DNA of 64,000 nt from Streptomyces sp. NBC_01217 (lineage in GTDB: Bacteria; Actinomycetota; Actinomycetes; Streptomycetales; Streptomycetaceae): NCBI RefSeq assembly GCF_035994185.1, contig NZ_CP108538.1:558001-622000 (forward strand). Direction: 5' to 3'. The notes under the pieces were generated by a model that worked only from the letters and a program-made list of their open reading frames with translations, was not told where the DNA came from and searched no databases. Position numbers and translations under genes: made by a program. Shown here one piece after another: positions 30,803 through 40,441 of the stretch (the first letter of the stretch is position 1; the number at the start of each line of letters is the position of its first letter).

Positions 30803-33100
30803 ATGAGCAAGAAGCCGGTTCAGAAGAAGTACGGCCACCCTGCGGCCGGGTGGGGGGCCGCGCGGAGCGTGACCGAGGTTCTGGTACGTGAGCGGACCTT
30901 CACCGACGGCCCACGGGCCATTTTCAAGATGAACCACGAGAACGGCGGCTTCGACTGCCCCGGGTGCGCATGGCCGGACGACACCAAAGGGCTCAAGCTC
31001 GACATCTGCGAGAACGGCATCAAGCACGTCACCTGGGAAATGACCCCGAAGCGGGCCGGGCGGAAGTTCTTCGCCGCACACACCGTCTCCGAACTGGCCC
31101 GGTGGTCGGACTTCGACCTGGAGGACCAGGGCCGGCTCACCGAGCCGATGGTGTACGACGAGGCGTCGGACCGCTACGTGCCGATCACCTGGCAGGACGC
31201 GTTCGATCTCGTGGGCACCACACTGCGCGGGCTGGACAGCCCGGACGAGGCGGCGTTCTACACTTCCGGCCGACTCGGCAACGAGGCGACGTTCCTCTAC
31301 CAGTTGATGGCCCGCGAGTTCGGCACGAACAACCTGCCGGACTGTTCCAACATGTGCCACGAGGCGTCGGGCCGGGCCCTCCAGGCGTCCCTCGGCACCG
31401 GCAAGGGCACCGCAGACCTCAAGGACTGGGAGTCCGCGGACGCCCTGTTCATCATGGGCGTCAACGCCGCCTCCAACGCCCCGCGCATGCTCACCGCGCT
31501 GGCCGATGCGTACCGCCGGGGCGCGCAGATCGTGCACGTGAACCCGCTCGTCGAGGCGGCCGCCACCCGCACGATCGTGCCGCACGAGATCATCGAGATG
31601 GCGCGGTTCAAGGCCACGCCCACCAGCACCCTCAATCTCCAGGTGCGGGCGGGCGGGGACATGGCGTTGCTGCGCGGAATGGCCAAGGCCCTTCTGGAGG
31701 AGTCCAGGACAGACCCCAAGGCGTTGGACCGGGAGTTCATCGACCGCCACACCTTCGGCTTCGAGGCGTACGCGAAGGAGTGCGAGGAGACCTCCTGGGA
31801 GGAGCTCGAACGGCAGTCGGCCCTGAGCCGGGCGGAGATCCTCAAGGCGGCCGAGATCTACTCCCGTTCGGACCGTACGCTGATCAGCTGGTGCCTGGGC
31901 GTCAGCCAGCACGAGCACGGCGTGGACACCGTCCGGGAGATCGTCAACGTGCTGCTGCTGCGCGGCAACCTGGGCCGGGAGGGCGCCGGCCCTTCGCCGG
32001 TGCGTGGCCACAGCAACGTCCAGGGCAACCGCACCTGCGGTATCGACCACCGGCCGACCAGCGATTTCCTGGACCGCCTCGACGAAGTGTGCGGGATCTC
32101 CGCCCCACGCCATCACGGCCGGGACACCGTCGCCACCGTGCAGGGCATGCACGAAGGCGCGGTGAAGGTCTTCGTCGGCATGGGCGGCAACTTCGCGATG
32201 GCGGCGCCCGACACGACGTACACCGCCGAGGGACTTCGCCGCTGCGAACTGACCGTCCAGGTCAGTACCAAACTCAACCGCAGTCATCTGGTGCACGGCC
32301 GCCGGGCGCTGATCCTTCCCTGCCTCGGCCGAACCGAAAAGGACGACCAACGCCATGGGCTCCAGTCCTCCTCGGTCGAGGACTCGATGAGCATGGTGCA
32401 CCTGTCGGTCGGCATGCGGCGTCCGGCGTCGCCGCAGCTGCTGTCGGAACCGGTGATCATCGCCGGCATGGCACGAGCGGCGCTGCCCGACAGCACGACG
32501 CCCTGGGAGCACTACGTCGAGGACTACGACCGGATCCGCGACACCATGGCCCAGGTGCTCGACGGCTTCGAGGACTTCAACCGCCGGGTGCGGCTGCCGC
32601 TCGGCTTCCGGATCCGCCAGCCCGCCCGCGAGCTGGTCTTCCTCACCCCGTCGGGCAGGGCGGAATTCTCCGCGGCCCCGCTGCCTGATGTCGTACCGGC
32701 CGCGGACACCCTGGTCCTGCAGACGATGCGTTCCCACGACCAGTGGAACACCACGATCTATTCGGACAACGACCGCTACCGAGGCATCGAGAACCTGCGC
32801 ACCCTGGTGTTCCTCAACCCCGACGACATGCGGGCCAGGCATCTGTCCCGGGGCGACAGGGTCGACATCACCAGCATCGCGAAGGACGGCTCCACCCGCT
32901 CGCTCACCGGGTACACCGCACTCCCCTACAACATCCCGCGTGGTTGTGCCGCCGGTTACATGCCGGAGATGAACGTCCTGGTGGCGTTCGGGGACTACAG
33001 CGAGCAGAGCGACCAGCCGCTGATGAAGAGCATCCGGGTACTCGTCACGCCCTGCGCGCAGGAGCCGAGCACAACGGTCCCGGCGGCGGACGCCGGCTGA
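30803..33100 (+). CDS. FdhF/YdeP family molybdopterin oxidoreductase
   Basis: A 765-residue DMSO-reductase-superfamily protein of the YdeP branch. Residues 50-58 hold FDCPGCAWP (C52, C55), KHVTWEMTPKRAGRKFF follows, and CSNMCHEASG lies at 181-190 near the expected metal or cluster region. The remainder carries the Mo-bisPGD folds (NAASNAPRML, NLGREGAGPSPVRGHSNVQGNRTCGI, GMGGNFAMAAPD) and a C-terminal nucleotide-binding barrel (MRSHDQWNTTIYSDNDRYRGI). ATG at 30803 preferred; GTG at 30788 is possible. Family members are called formate dehydrogenase-like but the substrate is unproven. Directly upstream of cydA and cydB, suggesting electrons go to the quinol oxidase. Confidence 0.92.
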   Translation: MSKKPVQKKYGHPAAGWGAARSVTEVLVRERTFTDGPRAIFKMNHENGGFDCPGCAWPDDTKGLKLDICENGIKHVTWEMTPKRAGRKFFAAHTVSELARWSDFDLEDQGRLTEPMVYDEASDRYVPITWQDAFDLVGTTLRGLDSPDEAAFYTSGRLGNEATFLYQLMAREFGTNNLPDCSNMCHEASGRALQASLGTGKGTADLKDWESADALFIMGVNAASNAPRMLTALADAYRRGAQIVHVNPLVEAAATRTIVPHEIIEMARFKATPTSTLNLQVRAGGDMALLRGMAKALLEESRTDPKALDREFIDRHTFGFEAYAKECEETSWEELERQSALSRAEILKAAEIYSRSDRTLISWCLGVSQHEHGVDTVREIVNVLLLRGNLGREGAGPSPVRGHSNVQGNRTCGIDHRPTSDFLDRLDEVCGISAPRHHGRDTVATVQGMHEGAVKVFVGMGGNFAMAAPDTTYTAEGLRRCELTVQVSTKLNRSHLVHGRRALILPCLGRTEKDDQRHGLQSSSVEDSMSMVHLSVGMRRPASPQLLSEPVIIAGMARAALPDSTTPWEHYVEDYDRIRDTMAQVLDGFEDFNRRVRLPLGFRIRQPARELVFLTPSGRAEFSAAPLPDVVPAADTLVLQTMRSHDQWNTTIYSDNDRYRGIENLRTLVFLNPDDMRARHLSRGDRVDITSIAKDGSTRSLTGYTALPYNIPRGCAAGYMPEMNVLVAFGDYSEQSDQPLMKSIRVLVTPCAQEPSTTVPAADAG

Positions 33101-33183
33101 GGCAACCGGGCACGGGGCACACCCCTCGCCCTATGAGCAGACCGGTCCGCCCCTTCCCGTTCCGCACGAGCCTGGACGACACA

Positions 33184-34611
33184 ATGCATGCACTTGACGC
33201 GGTACTGCACGGCCTGGCTGTCGCGGGTGAAGACCCCCCTCAACTGCTGCCGGCCCGCGAGCAGATGGCCTTCACCCTCGGTTTCCACATCATCCTGGTC
33301 CCCTTCGGCGTCGCGCTCACCACGCTGATGCTCATCGCCCACTACCGAGGGCTGCGCCACGGCGACAAGGACGCTCTGCTGCTCGCACAGCGCTGGTCGA
33401 AGGTCGCGGCGGTGCTCTTCGCCGTCGGAGCCATCACCGGCACTGTGCTCTCCTTCGAACTCGGCGTGCTGTGGCCCGGGCTGATGGGTACCTACGGCTC
33501 CGCGTTCGGGTTCCCGTTCGCGATCGAAGGACTGTTCTTCTTCCTCGAAGCGATCTTCGTGTCGATCTACATCTACGGCTGGAAGCGGCTGCCGGGCTGG
33601 GCCCACTTCTGGAGCGGTGTCCCGGTCTCCCTCGCCAGCATCGGCGGTGCGGCCGCCGTGGTGGCCGCCAACAGCTGGATGAACCAGCCGGGCGGCATCA
33701 CCATGCGCGACGGGAAGGTCGTCGCCGTCGAACCGGCCAAAGTGTTCTTCAACGGCGCGTTCTGGGGGGAGGCCGTACACATGCTGCTGGCGGCCTACAT
33801 CGTGGCCGGCTTCGCCGTCGCCAGCGTGTACGCGACGGGCATGCTCAGGGGCCGCAGAAGCCGCTACCACCGCACAGGCTTCCTCATCGGCTTCGTGACC
33901 GCCGCCTGCATCCTGCCCGTCCAGATGCTCGTCGGCGACACACTCGCACGCCAGGTCTTCAACAAGGAACCTGCGAAGTTCGCCGCCATCGAACTACTGC
34001 CCACCACCGGCGCTCACGTCCCGGAAACGCTCGGCGGCGTCCTCATCGACGGCAAGGTCCGCTACGGGCTGCCGATCCCCGACATGGCGTCCCTGCTGGC
34101 CGGCTTCACACCTTCCACCACCATCAAGGGCCTGGACGCCATCCCCGCGGACGTGCGGCCCGACGACCGCTTGGTCAGCATCGTCCACCTCGCCTTCGAC
34201 GTCATGATCGGCACCGCCTCCGCCCTGCTCGCCCTGGCGGTCTGGTTCGCCTGGCTCTGGTGGCGGCGACGCACGGTGCCGGACAGCCCATGGTTCCTGC
34301 GTGCCTGTGCGATCAGCGGCATCGTCGCCGTGATCTGCCTCGAAAGCGGCTGGATCGTCACCGAAGTCGGACGCCAGCCCTGGACCGTCGTCGGCCACCT
34401 GCTCACCCGGGACGCCGTGACCACCCAAGGAAACCTCTGGCCGCTCTTCGGCAGCGTCGTAGTCCTGTACTGCGCCGTCGGTGTCGCTGCGGTATGGGTG
34501 CTGCGCTCGATGAAGCGGCGCTGGCGCGACGAGGGCGACGACAGCGTCGAAGTCCCTTATGGACCAGCGCCCGAACTCGCGGGCGCCCGGCCCGGGAAGA
34601 AGGAGCAGTAG
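33184..34611 (+). CDS. cydA: Cytochrome bd-type ubiquinol oxidase subunit I
   Basis: A 475-residue integral membrane subunit with about nine hydrophobic segments. Expected haem ligands are visible: H35 (FTLGFHIILVP), H199 (GEAVHMLLAA) and M341 (FDVMIG). Glutamates E115 and E122 lie in the FAIEGLFFFLEAIF helix, and GRQPW sits at 396-400. The Q-loop is short, as in cyanide-insensitive oxidases. ATG at 33184 chosen; ATG at 33133 is in frame but without a better ribosome site. It oxidises quinol and reduces oxygen with CydB. 83 bp after the YdeP-like gene and directly abutting cydB. No cydCD genes nearby. Confidence 0.93.
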   Translation: MHALDAVLHGLAVAGEDPPQLLPAREQMAFTLGFHIILVPFGVALTTLMLIAHYRGLRHGDKDALLLAQRWSKVAAVLFAVGAITGTVLSFELGVLWPGLMGTYGSAFGFPFAIEGLFFFLEAIFVSIYIYGWKRLPGWAHFWSGVPVSLASIGGAAAVVAANSWMNQPGGITMRDGKVVAVEPAKVFFNGAFWGEAVHMLLAAYIVAGFAVASVYATGMLRGRRSRYHRTGFLIGFVTAACILPVQMLVGDTLARQVFNKEPAKFAAIELLPTTGAHVPETLGGVLIDGKVRYGLPIPDMASLLAGFTPSTTIKGLDAIPADVRPDDRLVSIVHLAFDVMIGTASALLALAVWFAWLWWRRRTVPDSPWFLRACAISGIVAVICLESGWIVTEVGRQPWTVVGHLLTRDAVTTQGNLWPLFGSVVVLYCAVGVAAVWVLRSMKRRWRDEGDDSVEVPYGPAPELAGARPGKKEQ

Positions 34612-35607
34612 ATGCCGGATCTGATCGCCGCCTTCCTGTTCATCGGAGTCATCGCCTATTCCCTGCTCGGCGGGGCCGACTTCGGAGCCGGGTTCTGGGA
34701 CCTCACCGCCGGCGGTGCCGCCCGTGGTCGCGGTCCCCGCCACCTCATCGACACCTCGATCGGCCCGGTCTGGGAGGCCAATCACACCTGGCTCATCTAC
34801 TGCCTGGTCATGCTGTGGACGGGCTTTCCGACCGCGTTCACCGCCATCACCACCACCCTGTACCTCCCGCTCATCCTCGCCGCCCTCGGCATCATGCTGC
34901 GCGGAGCCGGGTTCGCCTTCCGCAAGAACTCCCTGCGCACGCCCGAACAACGGCTCTATGGCGCCGCCTTCGCCCTCTCATCCCTGCTCACCCCGTACAG
35001 CTTCGGAGCGATCGCGGGGGCCATCGCCTCCGGCCGCGTCCCCACCGGCGGCAACGGTGACGCCCTGACCAGCTGGAACAATCCGACCTCCGTGCTGGGA
35101 GGCGTCCTGGCCGTCGTGGTCTGCGCCTATCTCGCCGCCATCTATCTCCACGTGGCGGCCCACCGCAGCAAAGAGGCCGAAGTCGCACGCTACTTCCGCA
35201 GCCGCGCCCTTGCCGCCGCCCTGGTCACCGGGCTGGTGTCCGTCGTCGGCATCTTCATCCTCCACGCCGACGCACCACGGCTGTTCCACCAGCTCAGCCA
35301 TCGCGCCCTGGCCCTGGTCATCCTGGCTTCCCTGTCCGGCATCGCCGGCATCGTCCTACTGCGCGGCGCAAGGACCGACGTCCTGCGTCAGACGGCGGCG
35401 GCCGCAGTCGCACTCATCGTCTGCGGCTGGGGCGTTGCCCAATACCCGTACCTGCTGGGCACACACCTCACGCTCGGCGCAGCCGCTTCCCCCACCGCCA
35501 CGTTGAAGGTGCTGCTCGGCGTCGCCTGCGCCGCCGCCGTCCTCATCCTTCCCTCTCTCGTTCTCCTGTTCCGGCTCGCCGGACGCGGACGCCTCGACAC
35601 CGGTTGA
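34612..35607 (+). CDS. cydB: Cytochrome bd-type ubiquinol oxidase subunit II
   Basis: A 331-residue membrane protein with the CydB opening LLGGADFGAGFWDLTAG, then WEANHTWLIYCLVMLWTGFP and several further hydrophobic helices. ATG at 34612 begins immediately after the cydA TAG, with GGAGCAG just upstream, so both are made together. It pairs with CydA to form the bd oxidase. Length is normal for the family. Confidence 0.93.
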   Translation: MPDLIAAFLFIGVIAYSLLGGADFGAGFWDLTAGGAARGRGPRHLIDTSIGPVWEANHTWLIYCLVMLWTGFPTAFTAITTTLYLPLILAALGIMLRGAGFAFRKNSLRTPEQRLYGAAFALSSLLTPYSFGAIAGAIASGRVPTGGNGDALTSWNNPTSVLGGVLAVVVCAYLAAIYLHVAAHRSKEAEVARYFRSRALAAALVTGLVSVVGIFILHADAPRLFHQLSHRALALVILASLSGIAGIVLLRGARTDVLRQTAAAAVALIVCGWGVAQYPYLLGTHLTLGAAASPTATLKVLLGVACAAAVLILPSLVLLFRLAGRGRLDTG

Positions 35608-36024
35608 GGGACTGGGATCCTTCATGGGCGTGAGCCCAGGCTGTTCAGAGCCCGAGGTCGGACAGTCCCGGGTGGTCGTCGGGGCGCGGTCCGAGCGGCC
35701 AATGGTATTTGCGTTCCGACTCGTCGATGGGGAGATCGATGGGCGGATCCGTGCCGACAGATCGCTCGTCGTCCCCTCATGCGCAGGCCTGGCCTCGCGT
35801 CACGGGGGTTCGGGACGCGAGGCCGGAGAAGATGGCGGCGAGCGTGGACGGCGAAGGCATGTTCGGCCCTGTGCTCTACAAACTCACGCCGGCATCGGCC
35901 GTCTCGTGCGGTACCAGATCATCGTCCTGGAGCCGCGCCGGTGGTCACTCCGGACCGGCTGATGGGCCGGATCCTTTCGCACCTGATCCGGGTCGTCTTG
36001 CCGACAGGACCGGCGTAGCGGCGA
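35608..36024. other. About 415-bp region without a gene
   Basis: Frames on both strands are short or Arg-rich and show no domain. Lies between cydB and a run of broken genes, and is probably decayed DNA. Confidence 0.4.
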
Positions 36025-36402
36025 AAGGTCGCGCAGGCCACCACCGCGAAGAACCGCGGTCCCAAGCCGACGATCGTGCTCGTGCACGGTGCGTGGGCGG
36101 ACGCGTCGAGCCGGAACCCGGGCCCGGTCGTCCTGGCGGGCCACTCCTACGGCGGCGTGGTCATCGCCAACGCCGCCACGCCCGGTTCGTGCGTCACCGC
36201 CGTCCCGTCGACGTTCCTGAACCTCGTGCAGTGCCCCGGCTCCTGGCGGCCGGTCAGCGCCGGATCCGAGCCCTCCGGTACGCCCGCCTGGAAGACCATC
36301 CCCTCCTGGGCTCACATCACCGAGGCCAACGCCGGTCACCTGTCCCTCATCACCACACGGTCGCCGCCGGTACTTGTCACGCGCGGGGCCGAACCCGAGT
36401 GA
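36025..36402 (+). pseudogene. Alpha/beta hydrolase with several in-frame internal deletions
   Basis: The frame carries separate blocks of a known hydrolase family in the right order but fused without the intervening parts: KPTIVLVHGAWADASS, then PGPVVLAGHSYGGVVIANAA with the nucleophilic Ser, then SCVTAVPSTFLNLVQ, then SEPSGTPAWKTIPSWAH, then ITEANAGHLSLIT with the catalytic His region. An intact member would be about 250 residues or more; this is about 125. The frame is kept across every join. No ribosome site is evident. A stop at 36016 precedes the block. Confidence 0.65.
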
Positions 36403-37869
36403 GGCGGGATCCGGCTCTCCGTTCGCGGCGGCACCAGCAGCACCGCGAATCGCGCGACGAGCAGCGCGAGAGCGACTGGCTCAGCACCTGGCAGCACGTC
36501 TACGACACGTATCACCAGTCGGCGCGGCGTGACGCCCTGGGAGAGGACTTCACCGGCTGGGACAGCAGTTACGACGGTTCCCCGATTCCGCTGGCGCACA
36601 TGAGGGAGTGGCGGGACGCGGCCGTCGAGCGCATCCTGTCGCTCAAGCCGCGCCGCCTTCTGGAGATCGGTGTCGGCAGCGGCGCCCTCATGGGGCGGCT
36701 GGCACCCGACTGTCAGTCCTTCGTCGGTACGGATCTCTCCCCGGTGGCAATCTCGGGCCTCTCGGCGCAGGTCACGGCCCATCCCGAGCTGCGGCGCGGG
36801 GTGGAGTTGCGTCCCCAGCCGGCGCATGACACCAATGGTCTGCGCCCGGAGTCCTTCGACACCGTGGTCCTCAACTCGGTGGTGCAGTACTTCCCCAGCG
36901 GCGAGTACCTCGACGAGGTCCTCTCCGTGGCGGTCGATCTGACGGCGCCGGGAGGCGCCGACTTCGTCGGGGACGTACGGAACCTGCGCCTGCACCGGTG
37001 CCTGCTCAGTGCGGTGCAGGCGCGGCGGAGCGAGGAGAACGCGGACCGGCAGACCCTGCGCAGGGCCGTGGACCGGGCCGTCGCCACCGAGAACGAACTC
37101 CTCGTCGACCCCGGCTACTTCACCGATCTCGCGACGCGCCACCGCGATGTGGCCGCCGTCGACATCCAGGTGAAACAGGCGGTGCACGAGAACGAACTCA
37201 GCCGCTACCGCTACGACGTCGTCCTGACCAAGGCGTCGTCACGGGGAAGCACCGGGCTCCTGGGCCGTCTGACCGGCGGCAGGAGGAGCGCGGGCGCATC
37301 ACGCTTCCTGGCCGCTCGACGGCGCTCCCGCGGTCCGGTGGGGTGAGGACGTGGCAGGACTCGACGCCCTCGACAGGAAACTGTCCGGCGGCACAGAGGG
37401 CATGCTGCGGGTCACCGGCATACCCAATCCCCGGCTGGCGTCCGACCTCCGGGATCTGGCCATGGTCGACGGGGTACCGGCCCGGCCGGCCGAGGAGTCC
37501 GCGCCCGACCAGGAGGAGCTGCGCGCGGTCGGCGCCCGCAACGGCTTCCGTGCGGTCGTGACCTGGTGCGGAGCCGGTGACAGCGGCAGCCTGGACGCGG
37601 TCTTCGTCCCGGTCCACGAAGCCGAGGGGGTCTCCCTCACCGGCGGTTACCTCCCGCGCCCGGCCGCCGAGGCCGGGGCGGTGAGGCCGATGGACGGGTA
37701 CGTCAACACCCCTGGCCGCGCCGACCGGGCGGCGTCGCTCGTCGGCGCGCTGCGGGACCACCTCGCGGAGCGGCTGTCGGACATGATGCCGCCGGCCACC
37801 ATCACGCTGGTCGACCGCCTGCCCGCCGTACCGGACGGCGCGGTCCGGGAGCGGGGAGGGGACGAATAG
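36399..37869 (+). pseudogene. NRPS fragment: N-methyltransferase insert plus C-terminal adenylation subdomain
   Basis: The frame ending at 37346 is a SAM methyltransferase of the type embedded in NRPS adenylation domains: TWQHVYDTYHQ, GEDFTGWDSSYDGSPIPL, EWRDAAVERI, LLEIGVGSG, VVLNSVVQYFPS and DFVGDVRNLRLH. The next frame (37351-37869) continues such proteins: RWGEDVAGLDALD, MLRVTGIPNPRLASDL and VGALRDHLAERLSDMMPPATITLVDRLP. One frameshift near 37215-37315 separates them. The A10 NGK(V)DR motif is replaced by DGAVRER, losing the catalytic Lys, and C, A-core and T domains are absent. It may have been retained as a free methyltransferase (GTG 36399), but decay is more likely. Confidence 0.75.
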
Positions 37870-38039
37870 GCGGAGCGGACCGACGGCCGGTGCGGGAACG
37901 GAGGGGCGGGGGGCCGTAGACGGCTGCCAAGGCCTCCGTTCCCGGCCTGGGCCCGACGGCCGGCAGGGAGGACGCGTCCAGGCCATTGGGCATCAGTTCG
38001 GGAGCCCTCGCCGGTGAGGCAGTATCTGCCGGACACGCG

Positions 38040-38285
38040 CTACTGGGGGCGGAGTTGCGAGGGTTCCTCGTCGAAGCCGAGGTCGGCCTCGATGTCGTAA
38101 CCCACGGAGTTGTGCTCCGCCGTGGGATGGGCGATGTCGGTACCGAGATCGAAGGCGGCGCCCTCGGCGGCCTCGACGAGGGCTTTCTCCTCGCGGCGCC
38201 GCGCAGCCTGCTCATGGTGCTCGGTGATCTGCTCGACGATGCCGTGAATGCCGTGATGGTGCTGGGACCGCTCAGAGTCACTCAT
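38040..38285 (-). CDS. Small hypothetical protein (81 aa)
   Basis: ATG at 38283-38285 opens an 81-residue acidic frame with a His-rich start (SQHHHGIHGIVEQITEHHEQ), a basic helical stretch (AARRREEKALVEAAEG) and an acidic tail. Third positions are almost all G or C, as in neighbouring real genes, which supports coding. No clear ribosome site and no family recognised. It lies downstream of a carboxylesterase tail on the same strand. Confidence 0.5.
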   Translation of the reverse strand: MSDSERSQHHHGIHGIVEQITEHHEQAARRREEKALVEAAEGAAFDLGTDIAHPTAEHNSVGYDIEADLGFDEEPSQLRPQ

Positions 38286-38339
38286 GACGCAATCGTTGAG
38301 GGCAACTGCATATTTCACAACAAATCATGCATGAACGGC

Positions 38340-38515
38340 CGGTGACAGGACGTCGGAGTCCTCCGTTCCTGGCCGCGAGGGTCGTCGGCCCGGGTCCACT
38401 CGGCGTCGATGCGCATCGTGGCCCGGCACTCGTTGCCGTACGGGTCCCAACCGAGGTTGCCGGTCCTGGCGAACCGGGCCCAGGTCTCGTGCATGCGGAC
38501 CTCCCCACCCTGCAC
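38340..38515 (-). pseudogene. C-terminal tail of a type-B carboxylesterase
   Basis: The minus strand reads MHETWARFARTGNLGWDPYG and then TMRIDAEWTRADDPRGQERR, which is the recognisable last 45 or so residues of carboxylesterase/lipase-family proteins (the W-x-x-FA-x-TG-P-W-P-Y segment). No catalytic triad or upstream portion exists. Confidence 0.6.
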
Positions 38516-38567
38516 GCCTGGACCATCGGTCCTTCAAGGTGGGGCGCTTCACGTTGACGCCTATACC

Positions 38568-38602
38568 TTGTACAGTCTCACCTATACATCGTCCATGTAC
38601 AG
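38568..38602. promoter_or_regulatory. TGTACA-type sites upstream of the epimerase
   Basis: TTGTACAG at 38568-38575 and ATGTACAG at 38595-38602 flank CTATACAT. They share TGTACA with the palindrome just upstream of the neighbouring TetR gene (40442-40453), so the same regulator may bind both. Confidence 0.5.
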
Positions 38603-38665
38603 CGCATGGCGCACCCTGTCGGGCCCCGCCCCATCGCACCCGCTCCCCCGCCAAGAGAGACGATC

Positions 38666-39601
38666 ATGAAGACACTCATCACCGGCGCAACCGGCTACAT
38701 CGGACGAGCGGTCGCACAGCGACTGCTCACCGCCGGGCACGACGTCACCGGACTGGCCCGCAACGAACTCGGCGTACGCACACTGACCACGGCTGGTATC
38801 GAGCCCGTACACGGTGCGCTCGACGACGCGGACTCACTCCGCGCTGCGGTGGAGGGCGCGGACGCTGTCATCGACACCGCGAGCGCCGACCACGCCGCGT
38901 CCACCACCACACTGCTGAAGGCCGTCGCCGGCACCGGAAAGCGCTTCATCAGGACCAGCGGCACCGGCATCTACACCGATCTCGCCGGGGGAGAGCCCGC
39001 CGGCATCGTCCACACCGAGGACGACGGCTACACCCCCATCCCTCCGCTGGCGCCCCGCTACAGCCTGGACGTCAGGACGCAGGAGGCCGCACTGACAGGC
39101 GACCACACTGTCGTGCTGCGCCCGTCCATGATCTACGGCTACGGCGGTAGCGAGCAGCTGCCCATACTGCTCCACGCTTCCCTGCGCGACGGCGTGAGCC
39201 GCTACGCCGGCCGCGGTCTGAACCGATACGGCAACGTCTATCTCGACGACCTGGCCGACGCCTATCTGCTCGCGCTGGAGCACGCCCCCGCCGGCAGCGT
39301 CTACAACCTCGCGGCCGACGAGTGCGACTTCCGCCGCATCGCGGAGGCCATCGCGGAGCTGTTGGGCTTCGAGGACGCCGTCTCGGCCACCGCAGAGGAG
39401 TACGCCCGGGCCCTCGGCCCCGTGCCCGCCGCCGGCCTGGGCAGCAACAGCCGAGTGGACTCGGCCAAGGCGCGCACCGAACTGGGCTGGACACCGCAGG
39501 GCCCGCCGCTGCTCGACGAACTCGTCCACGGTTCGTACCGTCGGATCTGGGGCCCCAAGAGCGTCACCATCACCGTCGCCCCCGGACAGGCCATCGTGTA
39601 G
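38666..39601 (+). CDS. NAD-dependent epimerase/dehydratase family protein
   Basis: A 311-residue extended SDR: ITGATGYIG at residues 5-13, then RFIRTSGTGIYTDL, a YSLDVRTQEAAL region around the catalytic Tyr position, VVLRPSMIYGYGG and NVYLDDLADAYLLAL. The strict YxxxK is replaced by a Y...R/Q pattern, so catalysis may differ from classical epimerases. ATG at 38666 follows AAGAGAGA. Convergent with a TetR gene; both upstream regions contain TGTACA motifs, suggesting co-regulation. Confidence 0.87.
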   Translation: MKTLITGATGYIGRAVAQRLLTAGHDVTGLARNELGVRTLTTAGIEPVHGALDDADSLRAAVEGADAVIDTASADHAASTTTLLKAVAGTGKRFIRTSGTGIYTDLAGGEPAGIVHTEDDGYTPIPPLAPRYSLDVRTQEAALTGDHTVVLRPSMIYGYGGSEQLPILLHASLRDGVSRYAGRGLNRYGNVYLDDLADAYLLALEHAPAGSVYNLAADECDFRRIAEAIAELLGFEDAVSATAEEYARALGPVPAAGLGSNSRVDSAKARTELGWTPQGPPLLDELVHGSYRRIWGPKSVTITVAPGQAIV

Positions 39602-39717
39602 CGAGGTGCCCCTGCCTCGGTCGGACCCGCAAGGGGCTGTGCGGCTTGCGCCGTTGTTCGCGGGAAGCACCGGTACGAGGCCGAGCGCGCCGCGGGGCAT
39701 GCCGTTCTGCTCGCCGT

Positions 39718-40425
39718 TCAGGAAGCGCGTTCGGGCTTGCCCTTCGCGGGCTCGGTGGCGATGCCGCGGATGCCAGTGATCAACATGTCCAGGCCCAGGC
39801 TGTAGTAGGCGTCCGGGCTCGCGCAGGCCGCCAGACTGCCTGCCGAGGCAACGATGTTGGGGTAGCGGCGTGGGGACAGGGCTCCGAGGGAAGCCGCTTT
39901 CACGCGGATGGCGTCCTCGTGTGCCTCGTCGTCGTCACCGTGCCGCCGGCCGGGCTCGCTCGTGACGAGGGTGACGACCGCACTGAGGAGATATCCGCCG
40001 ATCTCGGCAGCCGTTTCCGGCGAGAACCCGGCCTGCCTGAGGTGGGAGAGGGTGCGCTCGGCGACGATCAGGCCCGCCTCCGAGGAGAGGATGCGGGAGG
40101 TAGCTAGCCCGGCCACCGCCGGGTGGGGGCGAAGGGCAGCCAGAACGGCTTCCAGTGCGGCGCGCAACTGTCGGGGCCAGGGCTCCGAGCCCACCGGCGG
40201 CAAGTCGACGTCGCCGAAGAGGCGTTCGGCCACGCCGTCGAGGAGTTGGTCCTTGTCCTTGTAATGCCAGTACAGCGCCATCGGTGTCACGTGGTGGTCC
40301 TGAGCGAGGCGGCGGATGGTGACCGCCTCCAGACCTTCGGCGTCCGCCAGCGCCACCGCACTGGCGGCGATGGCCTCGCGACTGAGCCTCTCGCGTGTCC
40401 GCCGATCGGTCCTGCTGTTCTTCAT
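39718..40425 (-). CDS. TetR family regulator (tetracycline-repressor-like C-terminal domain)
   Basis: About 235 residues: N-terminal helix-turn-helix (AIAASAVALADAEGLEAVTIRRLAQDHHVTPMALYWHYKDKDQLL) and a C-terminal ligand domain resembling TetR_C (HPAVAGLATSRILSSEAG, AEIGGYLLSAVVTLV). ATG at 40423-40425 or 40435-40437; neither has a clear ribosome site, and a TGTACATGTACA palindrome lies just upstream, so the transcript may be leaderless and autorepressed. Convergent with the epimerase gene it probably controls. Confidence 0.9.
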   Translation of the reverse strand: MKNSRTDRRTRERLSREAIAASAVALADAEGLEAVTIRRLAQDHHVTPMALYWHYKDKDQLLDGVAERLFGDVDLPPVGSEPWPRQLRAALEAVLAALRPHPAVAGLATSRILSSEAGLIVAERTLSHLRQAGFSPETAAEIGGYLLSAVVTLVTSEPGRRHGDDDEAHEDAIRVKAASLGALSPRRYPNIVASAGSLAACASPDAYYSLGLDMLITGIRGIATEPAKGKPERAS

Positions 40426-40441
40426 ATCGACGACCATACAC

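Noticed and set aside
30782..32842. A 686-codon minus-strand open frame
   Set aside because: Antisense to the YdeP-like gene, which has clear family motifs.
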